From JAPLSN01 sp964482955 (GTDB lineage: Bacteria; Spirochaetota; Spirochaetia; Treponematales; UBA12059), in assembly GCA_964482955.1 (NCBI GenBank), contig CAYZZW010000008.1, positions 1 to 64,000 on the forward strand: DNA of 64,000 nt, given 5' to 3'. The notes beneath the pieces are model-generated. The model was not told the DNA's origin. It worked only from the letters and a program-made list of their open reading frames with translations, and ran no database searches. This document shows positions 1 through 9,008 of this stretch, in pieces. Positions within the stretch are counted from its first letter, which is position 1; the number at the start of each line of letters is the position of its first letter. The position numbers were made by a program, and so were the translations under genes.

Positions 1-106
1 CCCTCCCCGCCGCGCTTCGTATCTCGTCGACGCTACCACCCGCTTCCGGGTGTCCTGACGTGGGGTGGGGGGCCGCGGGGGGCCGCGCACCGCGGATTGC
101 GGGTCC

Positions 107-1198
107 TTAGCGTCCCCTTTCCTCCCGCCACTTCGCGAGCGCCGCCGTCTCGTAGCTCAATGTCCGCTTCGGGCAGGCGTCCACGCAGTGGCCGCAGCCC
201 ACGCAGCGCAGGCTCGCCACGGGCTCGCCCCGTTCGGCCGACGGCGAGATCGGAATGTCCATCGGGCAGGCTGTGTCACAGGCGCGGCAGGATATGCACG
301 TGGCCACATCGGTGCGGATGCGCTGTCGTCCCAGACGAGCTATCAAGGCGAGCGCCGTGCCGAGCGGACAATACTGGCAGTAACCCCGCCCGCTCCAGAG
401 CGCCCAGAAGACCATGGCCACGAGCAACTCGAGCGACAGATACTTGATCGTCTCGAGCGTCGCCAAAAAATCGCCATTGCCCGGCGGGTTGAACCCGAGC
501 GCGCGCGCCAGCCACCACGAGCTCAAGCCCAGCGCCACGAAGAAGAAGATCCAGCGGATCCACGTCAGGAATCGCCGCACGGCGGCGCTCGTCGCCTTCC
601 TCTTCCCGACGAGCGGCAGCGCGGGCGCCCACACTTCGGCCACGAAGCCGTTGAGCAGGCAGAGCGACGAACATTGCAGGCGCCGGCCGAAGACCAACGA
701 GCCGACGAACACGAAGAGGTTCATGGCGATGAAAAACGCGGTCGCCGCGCCCATACCCGCAAGCCCCCAGAGCGGGAGGTGGCGTTGGTAGAAGCCGGAC
801 TCGGGAACCATGACCTGCAAGCCCGTCGTGGACCACGGCAGGGGCATGGCCATGTAGTAGATCTCCGGATTGGAGAGCGCGAACGGAAGCGCGACATGGA
901 TGACGAGCGCGGCCAGGCCGAACGCGACGAGGTTCGCCTTCCGCATGCGGCGCTTCGGCCCGTTTCCGTAGATCGAATACGCGAGCGCGGCGCAGACGAG
1001 GACGAGCGCCGTCTTGAACTCGTTCTCGAAGATCTGGTACGCGCGGTGGATCAGGCGCGCCTGCCCTTCCGCCAGCTTCGGCGCCACGGCGTTGTTGAGC
1101 GTGGCGATGCCGAGGGTCAGGGCGACGTAGATCCACAACAGGACCTTGAGGAGCGTCCGCGCGCGCGAGGCATTCCGGTCGGATATCGACGGTTCCAT
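107..1198 (-). CDS. 4Fe-4S binding membrane protein, NapH/YccM-like
   Basis: This 363-residue polytopic membrane protein ends in two ferredoxin-type clusters, CISCRACDTACP and CVGCGHCVDACP. Further cysteine pairs lie between membrane segments (CSSLC near the middle and CQYCP after the last helix), as in the NapH/NosR/YccM family, which passes electrons between the quinone pool and periplasmic or cytoplasmic redox partners. Hydrophobic stretches near residues 17-37, 60-77, 90-110, 150-175, 210-230 and 250-270 suggest about six helices. The gene stands alone, with no nap or nos genes beside it, so its partner is unknown. The ATG start follows no strong ribosome site; the family call is firm, the substrate is not. 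Confidence 0.85.
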   Translation of the reverse strand: MEPSISDRNASRARTLLKVLLWIYVALTLGIATLNNAVAPKLAEGQARLIHRAYQIFENEFKTALVLVCAALAYSIYGNGPKRRMRKANLVAFGLAALVIHVALPFALSNPEIYYMAMPLPWSTTGLQVMVPESGFYQRHLPLWGLAGMGAATAFFIAMNLFVFVGSLVFGRRLQCSSLCLLNGFVAEVWAPALPLVGKRKATSAAVRRFLTWIRWIFFFVALGLSSWWLARALGFNPPGNGDFLATLETIKYLSLELLVAMVFWALWSGRGYCQYCPLGTALALIARLGRQRIRTDVATCISCRACDTACPMDIPISPSAERGEPVASLRCVGCGHCVDACPKRTLSYETAALAKWREERGR

Positions 1199-1254
1199 GG
1201 GGATCAGACTAGACGGTCAGGCGTCATATCGCAAGAGTTCGGGTACGGGGTCCG

Positions 1255-1515
1255 TCATCGATCGTAATGGTAGCGGAAGGATATGAAGACGATTTGATCA
1301 TGCTCGACGGTATAGATGATTCGATGTTCATGATTGATTCTTCTCGACCAATACCCTTTCAGGTTTTGCTTGAGCGGCTCGGGCTTCCCCGTACCTTCGA
1401 ACGGGGTTCGGTCTATTTCCTTGATCAGGTCGTTGATCTTTTTGAGCAACTTTTTGTCGGTTTCATTCCAATACACGTAATCTTTCCACGCCTCGTCGGT
1501 GAACAGCTTATTCAT
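1255..1515 (-). CDS. yoeB: YoeB/Txe-family mRNA interferase toxin
   Basis: The 86-residue product matches the usual YoeB length and keeps the family hallmarks: the basic core GYWSRRINHEHRIIY and the C-terminal RYHYD motif, whose His and Tyr are catalytic in YoeB. Toxins of this family cut mRNA at the ribosome. It is encoded directly after the antitoxin and overlaps it by 8 bases, so the two are translationally coupled. No key residue is missing, so the toxin should be active. Confidence 0.95.
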   Translation of the reverse strand: MNKLFTDEAWKDYVYWNETDKKLLKKINDLIKEIDRTPFEGTGKPEPLKQNLKGYWSRRINHEHRIIYTVEHDQIVFISFRYHYDR

Positions 1516-1765
1516 CGCGGAGCAATTCCCGCTTTTTCGCTTTTCCGGCTTCGAATTGCGAAATAGATCTTTTGAGATGGCGGGCGTTCGCTTCGTTACC
1601 CAGGAGATAGGCGGTTTCCATCAGGCTGTTGTACTCGTCGACGGATATCAAGACAAGGTTTTCGTTGTTTTTCCGCGTGATGATCAACGGTTCGTGGTCG
1701 TTGTACACCCGATCCATGAACGTCTTGAGGTTTTGTCTCAAATCAGAATACGTGACGGCGTCCAT
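1508..1765 (-). CDS. yefM: YefM/Phd-family antitoxin
   Basis: This 85-residue antitoxin has the YefM N-terminal DNA-binding fold (AVTYSDLRQNLKTFMDRV), a central ISVDEYNSLMETAYLL helix typical of the family, and a charged C-terminal tail that would neutralise the toxin. I place the start at the ATG at 1765 because a GAGG ribosome site sits 8 bases upstream; a GTG three codons earlier is in frame but lies inside that site. The partner YoeB gene overlaps the end of this gene. Expression is probably autoregulated through the palindrome just upstream. Confidence 0.93.
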   Translation of the reverse strand: MDAVTYSDLRQNLKTFMDRVYNDHEPLIITRKNNENLVLISVDEYNSLMETAYLLGNEANARHLKRSISQFEAGKAKKRELLRDE

Positions 1766-1782
1766 CGAATACACCTCTTATC

Positions 1783-1798
1783 GTACAATATATTGTAC
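1783..1798. promoter_or_regulatory. Likely YefM operator palindrome
   Basis: A perfect 16-base palindrome, GTACAATATATTGTAC, lies 18 bases upstream of the yefM start and overlaps an AT-rich promoter-like stretch. YefM-YoeB complexes are known to bind short palindromes containing TGTAC-type half sites in their own promoters, so this is the natural autoregulatory site. Binding itself is inferred. Confidence 0.65.
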
Positions 1799-1904
1799 TC
1801 CTGTATGCGCGTCAACATTTCTACGGCAATTGGCCGAAACGTTTTCAAATGCCGCCCGCGCTCTACTAGGATATAACCAGCCTGCAAAGTCACGGGAGGA
1901 ATGC

Positions 1905-3275
1905 ATGCGCTCTTTCAGACGATTGCCGACGATGGCGGTGTTGGCGCTTTCGACGCTGATCGTCTGTTGCGCGGCGTTCTTGGTCGGTTGTCCGGCCCGC
2001 GACAAGGTCGCCGCCGGAAACGGCGCAAGGACGACGCCGTCGACGCTGCCCGGCAAGCCGTCGTCGCAGATCCTCTTCCTGTCCACGCAGCTCAATCCGA
2101 CGGCCGAAGCGGCGGCCATGCGCGACGTCATCCTCAAGGACTTTCCCGGCACGGTCGACTTCCGCCCCAACAACTCGAGCTACATGTTCGAAACCTTGCG
2201 CCAGACGCTCGAGCGCGACCCGAAGGCGTCGATCCTGCTCGGCGGGCTCAGGGGCGAGTTCATGGGCTTGTTCAAACAGGGGCAGCTTCGGTCCATGGCC
2301 GACACGCTGAACCGCCTGAAAAGCCGCGGATTCCAAAACAGCGTGCTCGAATCGGCGAAACTCGACGGCGAAAACCCCTACTTCGTCCCGTGGATGCAGG
2401 CGACCTACCTCTTCGCGGCGAGCAAGAAGGCGCTCGCCTGCCTGCCCAAGGGCGCCGATCCGATGACGCTGACCTACGACCAGCTCTATGCGTGGGCGGA
2501 AAACATCAAGAATGCCACCGGCTCGTACGGTCTCGGCTTTCCCGCGAGCGACCAGGGCCTCATGCACCGCTTCCTCCAAGGCTACCTGTACCCCTCCTTC
2601 ACGGGGAGCACGCTCGCCAGGTTCAAGACGGAACGCGCCGCCGACATGTGGCGCTGGTTCGTCCGTCTGTGGAAGCTGGTCGATCCGCGGTCGCTCGGCT
2701 ACTCGAACATGTCGGACCCGCTCCTCGCGGGCGACGTGCTCATCGCGTGGGACCACACGGCGCGCCTGGCCAAGGCGTTCGCGGAAAAGCCCGACGACTT
2801 CATCGCGATCCCCGCGCCGTCCGGTTCCGCCGGACGCGGCTACATCTCGGTCATATCCGGGCTCGCCATCCCGGCGGGATCGGGCTCGACGGCGGATCCC
2901 GAGCTTCTGGTCGACTACCTCACCGACCCGGTGATCCAGGTGCGCGCGCTCTCGTCCACCGGTTTCTTCCCCGTGGTCACGATGCCGCCCGCTTCCGTGG
3001 TGCCCAAGCACCTCAAGCCGCTCGTCCAGGCGGTCGAACGCCAGAACGCCGCTTCCGACGCCGTCCCGACCGCCCTGCCGACGGGGCTCGGGGAGCGAGG
3101 AGACGCGTACAACCGCGTGTTCCTGCTGGCCTTCTCCGACATCGTGCTCGGCGGGCTCGATATTCGCGCGACCCTGGATGCCGACGGGCAAAAACTGCAG
3201 GACATCGTCGACGAGGCGGCCGCGCCGTTCTGGGCGCCGGACGACTCCGGCGAAAAGCCGGGCAAACTTGAGTAA
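1905..3275 (+). CDS. Extracellular solute-binding lipoprotein (ABC family 1-like)
   Basis: A signal peptide with an n-region of arginines, a hydrophobic core and the lipobox LVGC (Cys near residue 27) marks this as a lipoprotein of 456 residues. The body reads as a periplasmic sugar/oligopeptide binding protein of the SBP_bac_1 type: RGEFMGLFKQGQLRSM, MQATYLFAASKKAL, and a C-terminal lobe with GYISVISGLAIPAGS. I choose the ATG at 1905, preceded by GGGAGGA. No ABC permease follows. Instead the next genes are a hybrid kinase and a GGDEF regulator, so it probably acts as the ligand-binding input of a phosphorelay rather than in transport. The ligand is unknown. Confidence 0.8.
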   Translation: MRSFRRLPTMAVLALSTLIVCCAAFLVGCPARDKVAAGNGARTTPSTLPGKPSSQILFLSTQLNPTAEAAAMRDVILKDFPGTVDFRPNNSSYMFETLRQTLERDPKASILLGGLRGEFMGLFKQGQLRSMADTLNRLKSRGFQNSVLESAKLDGENPYFVPWMQATYLFAASKKALACLPKGADPMTLTYDQLYAWAENIKNATGSYGLGFPASDQGLMHRFLQGYLYPSFTGSTLARFKTERAADMWRWFVRLWKLVDPRSLGYSNMSDPLLAGDVLIAWDHTARLAKAFAEKPDDFIAIPAPSGSAGRGYISVISGLAIPAGSGSTADPELLVDYLTDPVIQVRALSSTGFFPVVTMPPASVVPKHLKPLVQAVERQNAASDAVPTALPTGLGERGDAYNRVFLLAFSDIVLGGLDIRATLDADGQKLQDIVDEAAAPFWAPDDSGEKPGKLE

Positions 3276-6162
3276 AGCCCCGTCGACGGGACTGCTGTCG
3301 GCGGTCTCGGTGGCGTTTTTCGCCTTCGCCGCCTTGGTGATCGGCATCGGCGCGTTCCTCGGACTCTCGCTGTCCGGCGTCGAACGCGACCTGCCGATCA
3401 AGACGACGCGGCAGCTCGACGCCGTCAGCGATTTCGTCCTCCAGTTCGAAACCCTGACGGCCCGGCTGAAAGGCTTCAGGCCGGGAGCCGCGACGGACGA
3501 CGATCTCGCCGAACTGCGGTTTTCCGTCAACCGGGTCAACAACGCGATCTCGATCGCTGCCCGCGAATTCCCGAAAGGCATTCCGACGGAACTCGACGCG
3601 CTGCTCTCGGAAGCCGCTCGCTTGTCGAGCGATGTCGCCGCGGACCTCGTCCGTCTCGACGCCACCATGGCCATCCTGCTCGGCAACCGCGCGGACCTCC
3701 TCCACGCCGAGTTCAGGAACCTGCTCGCGCGGATCAACGGCGACACGATCTCCGCGCTCGGACGCATCGCCGCGGCGCTCGCGGTGATACGGAACGTCAA
3801 CGCGGCGCTCGTGGCGATGGTGGCGGTCGCCGTCGTCCTCATCGCCGCGTTCCTCGCGCGCCAGAAGACGCTCATGAAGAAACTCGAGGCGAGCGAGCAC
3901 GCCGCCCTCGCGAGCGCCCGGGCCAAAGGCGAGTTCCTCGCGAACATGAGCCACGAGATCCGCACGCCGATGAACGCGATCATCGGGTTCAACGCCCTTG
4001 CCCTGCGCGGCGAGCTCGATCCGAAAACGCGCGATTACCTCGTCAAGACCGAGCGCTCGACGAAACTCCTGCTCAATCTCATCAACGACATCCTCGATTT
4101 CTCCAAGCTGGAATCGGGCAAGCTCGCGCTGGAAGCCATCGAGTTCGACCTGCGCGAGACGGTGGGCAACGTGGTCATGCTGTTCCCGAGCGAAGCGGCG
4201 AAGCGCGACATCGAAGTGGCGTACATCGTCGACGGAAACCTTCCGGAACGCCTGATCGGCGACCCCTTCCGCCTGAGCCAGATCCTCATGAACCTGACCG
4301 CCAACGCGGTCAAGTTCACCGAGCGCGGCAGCGTCGCCATCCGCGCCGTTCCGAGCGACCCGATCTGCGGCCGCCCCTCCATCAGGTTTTCCGTGACCGA
4401 CACCGGCATCGGCATCCCCCCCGATCGCCTGCCGCTCCTGTTCCAGTCGTTCACCAAGGCCAGCGGCGATACGGCCAGACGCTACGGCGGCACGGGCCTC
4501 GGGCTGGCCATCTCGAAGCGCCTGGCCGAACAGATGGGCGGGAACATCTTTGTCGAGAGCGAACCCGGCGCGGGCAGCGTCTTCACCTTCGTGCTGCCGT
4601 TCGACGTTCCGGCGGCGCCGGCCGCGCATCGCGAACGGCCGTTCCTGCCGAGGGGAATACGCCTGCTCGCCGTGGACGACAACCCGGTAGCGCGAGAGAT
4701 CATCGAGTCGTACTTGGAGCCGTCGGGCGCGGTCGTCACGCTTGCCTCGTCGGGGGAGGAAGCGTGCGGAATCGTCGCCGAAGGCGGACCGGGCACGCCG
4801 TTCGACGCCATGCTGGTCGATTGGAAGATGCCCGGCATCGACGGACTCGAGACGATCGAGCGCGTACGCGAGCTGATCAAACCGCCTCGAACGCCCGCGA
4901 TCATCATGATGAGCGCGTTCGACGCGGAAGCGGTCTTGCGCGTCGCCCATGAAAAAGGCGTCGAACGCTTCCTGAAAAAACCCTTCACCGAAGACGCGCT
5001 CGTGGAGATCGTTTCCGAAAGCGTCGCGTCGAAGCGCGAGCGGCCGGTCAGCCGTACGGCACCGGTGACCGGGGAAGCTCGGGCGGCGCCCGTGCGGAAG
5101 GGCACGCGCGTGCTCGTCGTCGACGACAACGGCATCAACGTGGATCTCATCACGGAATTGCTCTCGAGCGAAGGTTTCGATACGGAAACGGCGAAGGACG
5201 GAGAGGCGGCCTTGGCGGCCATCGCCGACCGCAGCTTTGACGCGGTGCTCCTCGACTTGCAGATGCCCGGGATGAGCGGTTACGACGTGGCGAAAGCCGT
5301 TCGGGCGATGCCGGGCAAAAACGCCCTGCCGCTCGTGGCCTTGAGCGCCGACGTCCTCGACGGCATACGCGAACGCTGCATCGCGGCGGGCATGAACGAC
5401 TATCTCTGCAAGCCCATCCAACCCGACGACCTCCGCGCCACGCTCGAACGCTGGACGGGAGGGGATCGGGCGCGCGACGCCGACCGCTCGACCGCCGGCC
5501 GCGAAGACGCGCGCGCGTCGTCGGGACTCGCCGGACTCGAGGACATCGAAGGACTCGACGCCAGGGCGGGTTTGGCGCGCGTCGCGGGGAACCGGAAAGC
5601 CTACGAGCGCCTTCTTCTCGAGTTCGCCAGCCGCTTCCGCGGCTCGGCCGAAACGCTGTCGGCCGCGCTCGCCGAAGGCAGGTCGGACGAGCTTCGCGCC
5701 GAGGCCCACACGATCAAGGGAACCGCGGCGAACCTCGGTTTCGGCCTGGTAGCCGGCGGCGCGGCGGAGGTCGAGCGCGCGTCGATCTCCGGCGACTCGG
5801 AAGCGACTCGTAGGGCGATCGACGGCTTCGCCGCGACGCTCGGAAAGGCCGTCGCGTCCACGTCAGCCGCACTCGCGGATCGCGCGGGCGAAACGTCGCC
5901 GGACGGGTTCGGCGCCGCGGCGCCGGACGGATTCGGCGACGCGCCGTCCGCCGCGGCGGCGCGCGGATTCGACCGCCTCAGGGCGCTCCTCGCCGCCGGC
6001 GACTTCGAAGCCATCGCCGCCTTCGACGAAGCGAGCGACGGCATCGCCTCGTCGGAAGCCCGCGAAAAGATCCGCGCCCTCGTGCATTCGCTCGATTTCC
6101 GCCGCGCCCTCGAGGCGCTCGACACCGAACTGAGGAACGGCCACCATGTTCGAACACGATAA
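3268..6162 (+). CDS. Hybrid sensor histidine kinase (HisKA-HATPase-REC-REC-Hpt)
   Basis: Counting from a TTG at 3268 the product has about 964 residues. One membrane helix (about 9-35) and a second (about 178-198) enclose a 140-residue periplasmic segment. HisKA follows, with His229 in NMSHEIRTPMN; then HATPase_c (NLTANAVKFT, DTGIGIP, GGTGLGLAIS); REC1 with Asp518 (VDWKMPG); REC2 with Asp663 (LLDLQMPG); and an Hpt domain with His814 (AHTIKGTAANLG). This is a complete BarA-type phosphorelay in one chain. The TTG overlaps the end of the solute-binding gene by 8 bases; the in-frame ATG at 3178 would overlap by almost 100 bases and is less likely. The final residues overlap the next gene. Confidence 0.88.
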   Translation: MSKAPSTGLLSAVSVAFFAFAALVIGIGAFLGLSLSGVERDLPIKTTRQLDAVSDFVLQFETLTARLKGFRPGAATDDDLAELRFSVNRVNNAISIAAREFPKGIPTELDALLSEAARLSSDVAADLVRLDATMAILLGNRADLLHAEFRNLLARINGDTISALGRIAAALAVIRNVNAALVAMVAVAVVLIAAFLARQKTLMKKLEASEHAALASARAKGEFLANMSHEIRTPMNAIIGFNALALRGELDPKTRDYLVKTERSTKLLLNLINDILDFSKLESGKLALEAIEFDLRETVGNVVMLFPSEAAKRDIEVAYIVDGNLPERLIGDPFRLSQILMNLTANAVKFTERGSVAIRAVPSDPICGRPSIRFSVTDTGIGIPPDRLPLLFQSFTKASGDTARRYGGTGLGLAISKRLAEQMGGNIFVESEPGAGSVFTFVLPFDVPAAPAAHRERPFLPRGIRLLAVDDNPVAREIIESYLEPSGAVVTLASSGEEACGIVAEGGPGTPFDAMLVDWKMPGIDGLETIERVRELIKPPRTPAIIMMSAFDAEAVLRVAHEKGVERFLKKPFTEDALVEIVSESVASKRERPVSRTAPVTGEARAAPVRKGTRVLVVDDNGINVDLITELLSSEGFDTETAKDGEAALAAIADRSFDAVLLDLQMPGMSGYDVAKAVRAMPGKNALPLVALSADVLDGIRERCIAAGMNDYLCKPIQPDDLRATLERWTGGDRARDADRSTAGREDARASSGLAGLEDIEGLDARAGLARVAGNRKAYERLLLEFASRFRGSAETLSAALAEGRSDELRAEAHTIKGTAANLGFGLVAGGAAEVERASISGDSEATRRAIDGFAATLGKAVASTSAALADRAGETSPDGFGAAAPDGFGDAPSAAAARGFDRLRALLAAGDFEAIAAFDEASDGIASSEAREKIRALVHSLDFRRALEALDTELRNGHHVRTR

Positions 6163-7090
6163 AAAAGACACTATCCTCGTCGTGGACGACGAGCCGATGA
6201 GCATCAAGATCCTCGGCAATCTCCTCATGGACGAGTTCACCGTGCGGGTGGCGACTTCGGGCGAAGCCGCCATCGAGATGGCGAACACGGAGGATCAACC
6301 CGACTTGATCCTCCTCGACGTCGCGATGCCGGGGGCCTCCGGCCTGGACACGTGCCGGCGACTCAAGTCCGATTTCAAGACCGCCGACATCCCCGTCATC
6401 TTCATCACCGGGATGGCGGACGACGAGGACCAGATCAAGGGACTCGACGCGGGAGCGGTCGACTACATCCAGAAACCCTTCAATCCGGCCATCGTCAAGG
6501 CTCGGGTCCGCACCCACATCGAGTTGAAGCGCCATCGCGACGACTTCAAGAACCTGTCGCTCACCGACGGACTCACGGGGATCTGGAACCGGCGCTGCTT
6601 CGACCAGTCCCTCGCGGTCGCGTGGGACTACTGCATGCGCCAAGGGACGCCCCTCTCGGTCGCCATCATGGATATCGACCATTTCAAGGCGTACAACGAC
6701 CTCTACGGCCACCAGGCGGGCGACTCGTGCCTCCGCTCCGTCGCCAGGGCCGTTTCGTCTCCCCTGCGCCGGAAGACCGACATCCTGGCACGGTACGGCG
6801 GCGAGGAATTCGGGTGCATCCTGCCCGGCACGCCCATCGAAACCGCCCTCGCCATCGCCGAAAGCCTGAGGACGGTCGTCTCGAAGCTCGGGATCCCGCA
6901 CCTCGGATCGAACGTCGCCCCGTTCGTGACGCTGAGCGTCGGCGTCGCCAGCATCGTGCCCGAACGTTCCTTGCCTCCGTTGAGCCTGGTCGAGGAAGCG
7001 GACAGGGCGTTGTACGCGGCGAAGGCGGGAGGAAGGAACCGGATCTGCGGCGCCGAGTCGCGCCCGGAGTCTCCTCGTCCGCGACGCCCG
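6146..7090 (+). CDS. Response regulator with diguanylate cyclase output (REC-GGDEF)
   Basis: An N-terminal receiver has its phosphoacceptor at Asp58 (LLDVAMPG) and the KPF lysine motif. It is joined to a GGDEF domain with the active signature GGEEF at residues 218-222 and an RxxD inhibitory site (RKTD) just upstream. This is a phosphorylation-controlled c-di-GMP synthase and the likely output of the hybrid kinase whose 3-prime end it overlaps. The domain ends near base 7050 at GGRNRIC. The same frame stays open to 8671 but the protein-like signal jumps by +1 to another frame at about 7060-7100, so the stated end is only where coding character is lost. Either two genes are fused by a frameshift or a fused gene is broken. 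Confidence 0.8.
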
Positions 7091-7100
7091 GACGGCGCCC

Positions 7101-8639
7101 GCGACCGCACTCCTCGTCGAGGACGACGACGCGAGCCGCGAACTGACCGCGGAAATCCTGGAGAAAGCCGGCTACACGGTGATAGCGACGCGCAACGGCC
7201 GCGAGGCGCTGGCGGTCCTCGACCGGGCGGACGTGGTGATCTGCGACATCCTCATGCCGATCATGGACGGCTTCGAGTTCCTCGAAAACGCCCGACGTTC
7301 CGCGGCGCCCGGCTCGATGCCGCCCGTCGTGCTCTACACGGCGACGTACACGAAGGAAGCCGACAAGTCGCTCGCGCTCGACCTCGGGGCCGACGCGTTC
7401 CTCGTGAAGCCCGTCGACGCGGACGTCCTCCTGGGCACGCTCGAATCGGTGCTGGCCCTCCACGCGGACGAGAGCGCGTCCGGCGCCCCGAAAGCCGGGG
7501 ATTCCGCGGACCCGGCCCGCCCGGCGGGCGCGAAGGACCCGGACGAACTCGACATGCTCAGGCGGCACCGCGCCGCCGTCTCCGCGAAGCTCAAGAAGAA
7601 AATCAGGGACCTCGAATTCGCGACGCTGAAGCTGGCCGAGGAGCGCCTCAAGATCGACGCCGTCATCGACGCGATGCGCGACGCCTTCGGCCTCTTCGAC
7701 GCGTCGTTCACGCTCAGGAACGCGAACGCCTCGTGGAAGGGCATCGTGGAGACGGTACCCGCGTTCGGCTCCCTGCCGGCCGAAATCGGGAAGAGCGTCC
7801 GGAACGCCGATCCGGACTCGGGCGATCCGCTCGTGGCGGCCATCGCGTCCTTTTCCTCCGGCGGCGACGAAGATCTCGCGCGCGAAGTCGTCGAACCGGA
7901 CGGCGCGCGCAGCTTCCTCGTCAGGTGCGCGAAGATCAAGACCCTCGACCGCGGCGTCGTCGTGAGCATCGTCGACGTCAGCGACATCAAGCGCACCCAC
8001 GCGGCGCTCCTGACGGCGTCTCGGCAAAACGGCAACCTCATGCGCGAGATCATGCACCGCACGCGGAACAGCCTCCAGATGGTCGTGTCCCTGCTCGAAA
8101 GCCGCCGCCGGAGCATGTCGGCGGCGGACGCCGTACTCGTCGACGACATCGAGTCCCACGTGCAGGCCCTGTGCATCGTGCAGGACCTGATCTACGCCCG
8201 GCCGGACCTCGGTGCCATCGCGCTCGGCCCCTTCGTCGACGAGCTCTTCATGGACATCTACACGTCCAAGCGCGCCGAAGGCGTGCGCCTCACGCTGTCG
8301 CTCGACGTGGACGACCTCCATGTCGGCTCGAGCGAGGCGATGGCGCTCGGGCTCGTCCTCGCCGATGTCTTCGGCGACATCGTGATCCGCCGCTACGCCC
8401 GCGCGGGAACGGGCGCGGTTACGATACGGGCGACCCCGCTCGCCGGCACGGGACTCGTCGAATTGCGCATCCTGGACGATTCGCCGTGCGTCGATCCCGC
8501 GCCGACGGACGCGGCCTTCGAGGACTTCGCGTACCGCGTGGCGACGACCCAGCTCGGCGGCCGCTTCAGGCGCGTATCCGCCCGCGAGTGCGTGTTGGAG
8601 TTCGAAGCCGCGGCCAGGTCACTATGGAATCGAGATTGA
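7101..8639 (+). CDS. Receiver-PAS-HisKA_2-type kinase, frame-shifted relative to the GGDEF part
   Basis: This is a receiver domain (TALLVEDDDASREL, Asp at 7245 in ICDILMPIMDG, lysine in FLVKPVD), a linker coiled coil, a PAS-like segment (DAMRDAFGLFDASFTLRNAN), and a HisKA_2/HWE dimerisation helix with REIMHRTRNSLQ. The receiver starts near 7101, but no ATG, GTG or TTG precedes it in frame after the stop at 6981; the first start is a GTG at 7179, inside the receiver. It therefore looks like the C-terminal half of one REC-GGDEF-REC-kinase protein shifted by one base. The ATPase part is degenerate: the N-box asparagine is absent and no glycine loops are visible, so catalytic activity is doubtful. 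Confidence 0.72.
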   Translation, partial: ATALLVEDDDASRELTAEILEKAGYTVIATRNGREALAVLDRADVVICDILMPIMDGFEFLENARRSAAPGSMPPVVLYTATYTKEADKSLALDLGADAFLVKPVDADVLLGTLESVLALHADESASGAPKAGDSADPARPAGAKDPDELDMLRRHRAAVSAKLKKKIRDLEFATLKLAEERLKIDAVIDAMRDAFGLFDASFTLRNANASWKGIVETVPAFGSLPAEIGKSVRNADPDSGDPLVAAIASFSSGGDEDLAREVVEPDGARSFLVRCAKIKTLDRGVVVSIVDVSDIKRTHAALLTASRQNGNLMREIMHRTRNSLQMVVSLLESRRRSMSAADAVLVDDIESHVQALCIVQDLIYARPDLGAIALGPFVDELFMDIYTSKRAEGVRLTLSLDVDDLHVGSSEAMALGLVLADVFGDIVIRRYARAGTGAVTIRATPLAGTGLVELRILDDSPCVDPAPTDAAFEDFAYRVATTQLGGRFRRVSARECVLEFEAAARSLWNRD

Positions 8640-8654
8640 AAGATACGACCATGA

Positions 8655-8807
8655 AGACACGCCTCATCTGAAAAACAGGCACTCAAGCGGTTGATTGACG
8701 AAGTCGCGCAGCGAGATAATCGGAGAGGAGGGTATGCTCTAATCGAAAACGCACTCGGCCGTTGCTATCGACTTGACTCTATCGACGCTCGTCGTCTTGG
8801 ACGTTAA
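8655..8807 (+). pseudogene. Possible gene remnant without a start codon
   Basis: In the 370-base gap between the kinase and the next lipoprotein, one frame reads about 50 plausible residues (for example LKRLIDEVAQRDN and GYALIENALGRCYRL) ending in TAA at 8805-8807. No start codon or ribosome site precedes it. It may be the tail of a lost gene. The rest of the gap, 8808-8990, shows nothing I can support except the promoter region of the lipoprotein. Confidence 0.25.
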
Positions 8808-9008
8808 TGAGTTCCAGTCTTTCTTTAACGACGTGTCCTAATTCCACGCGACAATCACGTCGAACACCGCCTTGAGACCATCGTTCCGGGAAACCGCAGG
8901 CGGAACGAAAAAAAGTGTCCGGTGAGTTTATGCAGCTGGTCAGCAGGAAGAAGTCATGCTTTACTGCATGCGTATTTTAGCTAGACTACGGACACGGAGG
9001 AGTAATCC

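Noticed and set aside
1..106. Possible gene or RNA at the left edge
   Set aside because: The first 106 bases are GC-rich with short repeats of GGGGCCGCG but show no start, domain or RNA fold that I can support.
1890..5709. Very long open frames on the minus strand across the solute-binding and kinase genes
   Set aside because: They are antisense shadows caused by high GC; their predicted proteins are Arg/Ala/Gly-rich without domains, while the plus-strand genes have complete motifs.
7090..8671. Continuation of the REC-GGDEF frame to 8671
   Set aside because: After about 7090 this frame gives an Arg/Gly/Pro-rich sequence without pattern, while the +1 frame encodes a receiver and a kinase helix.
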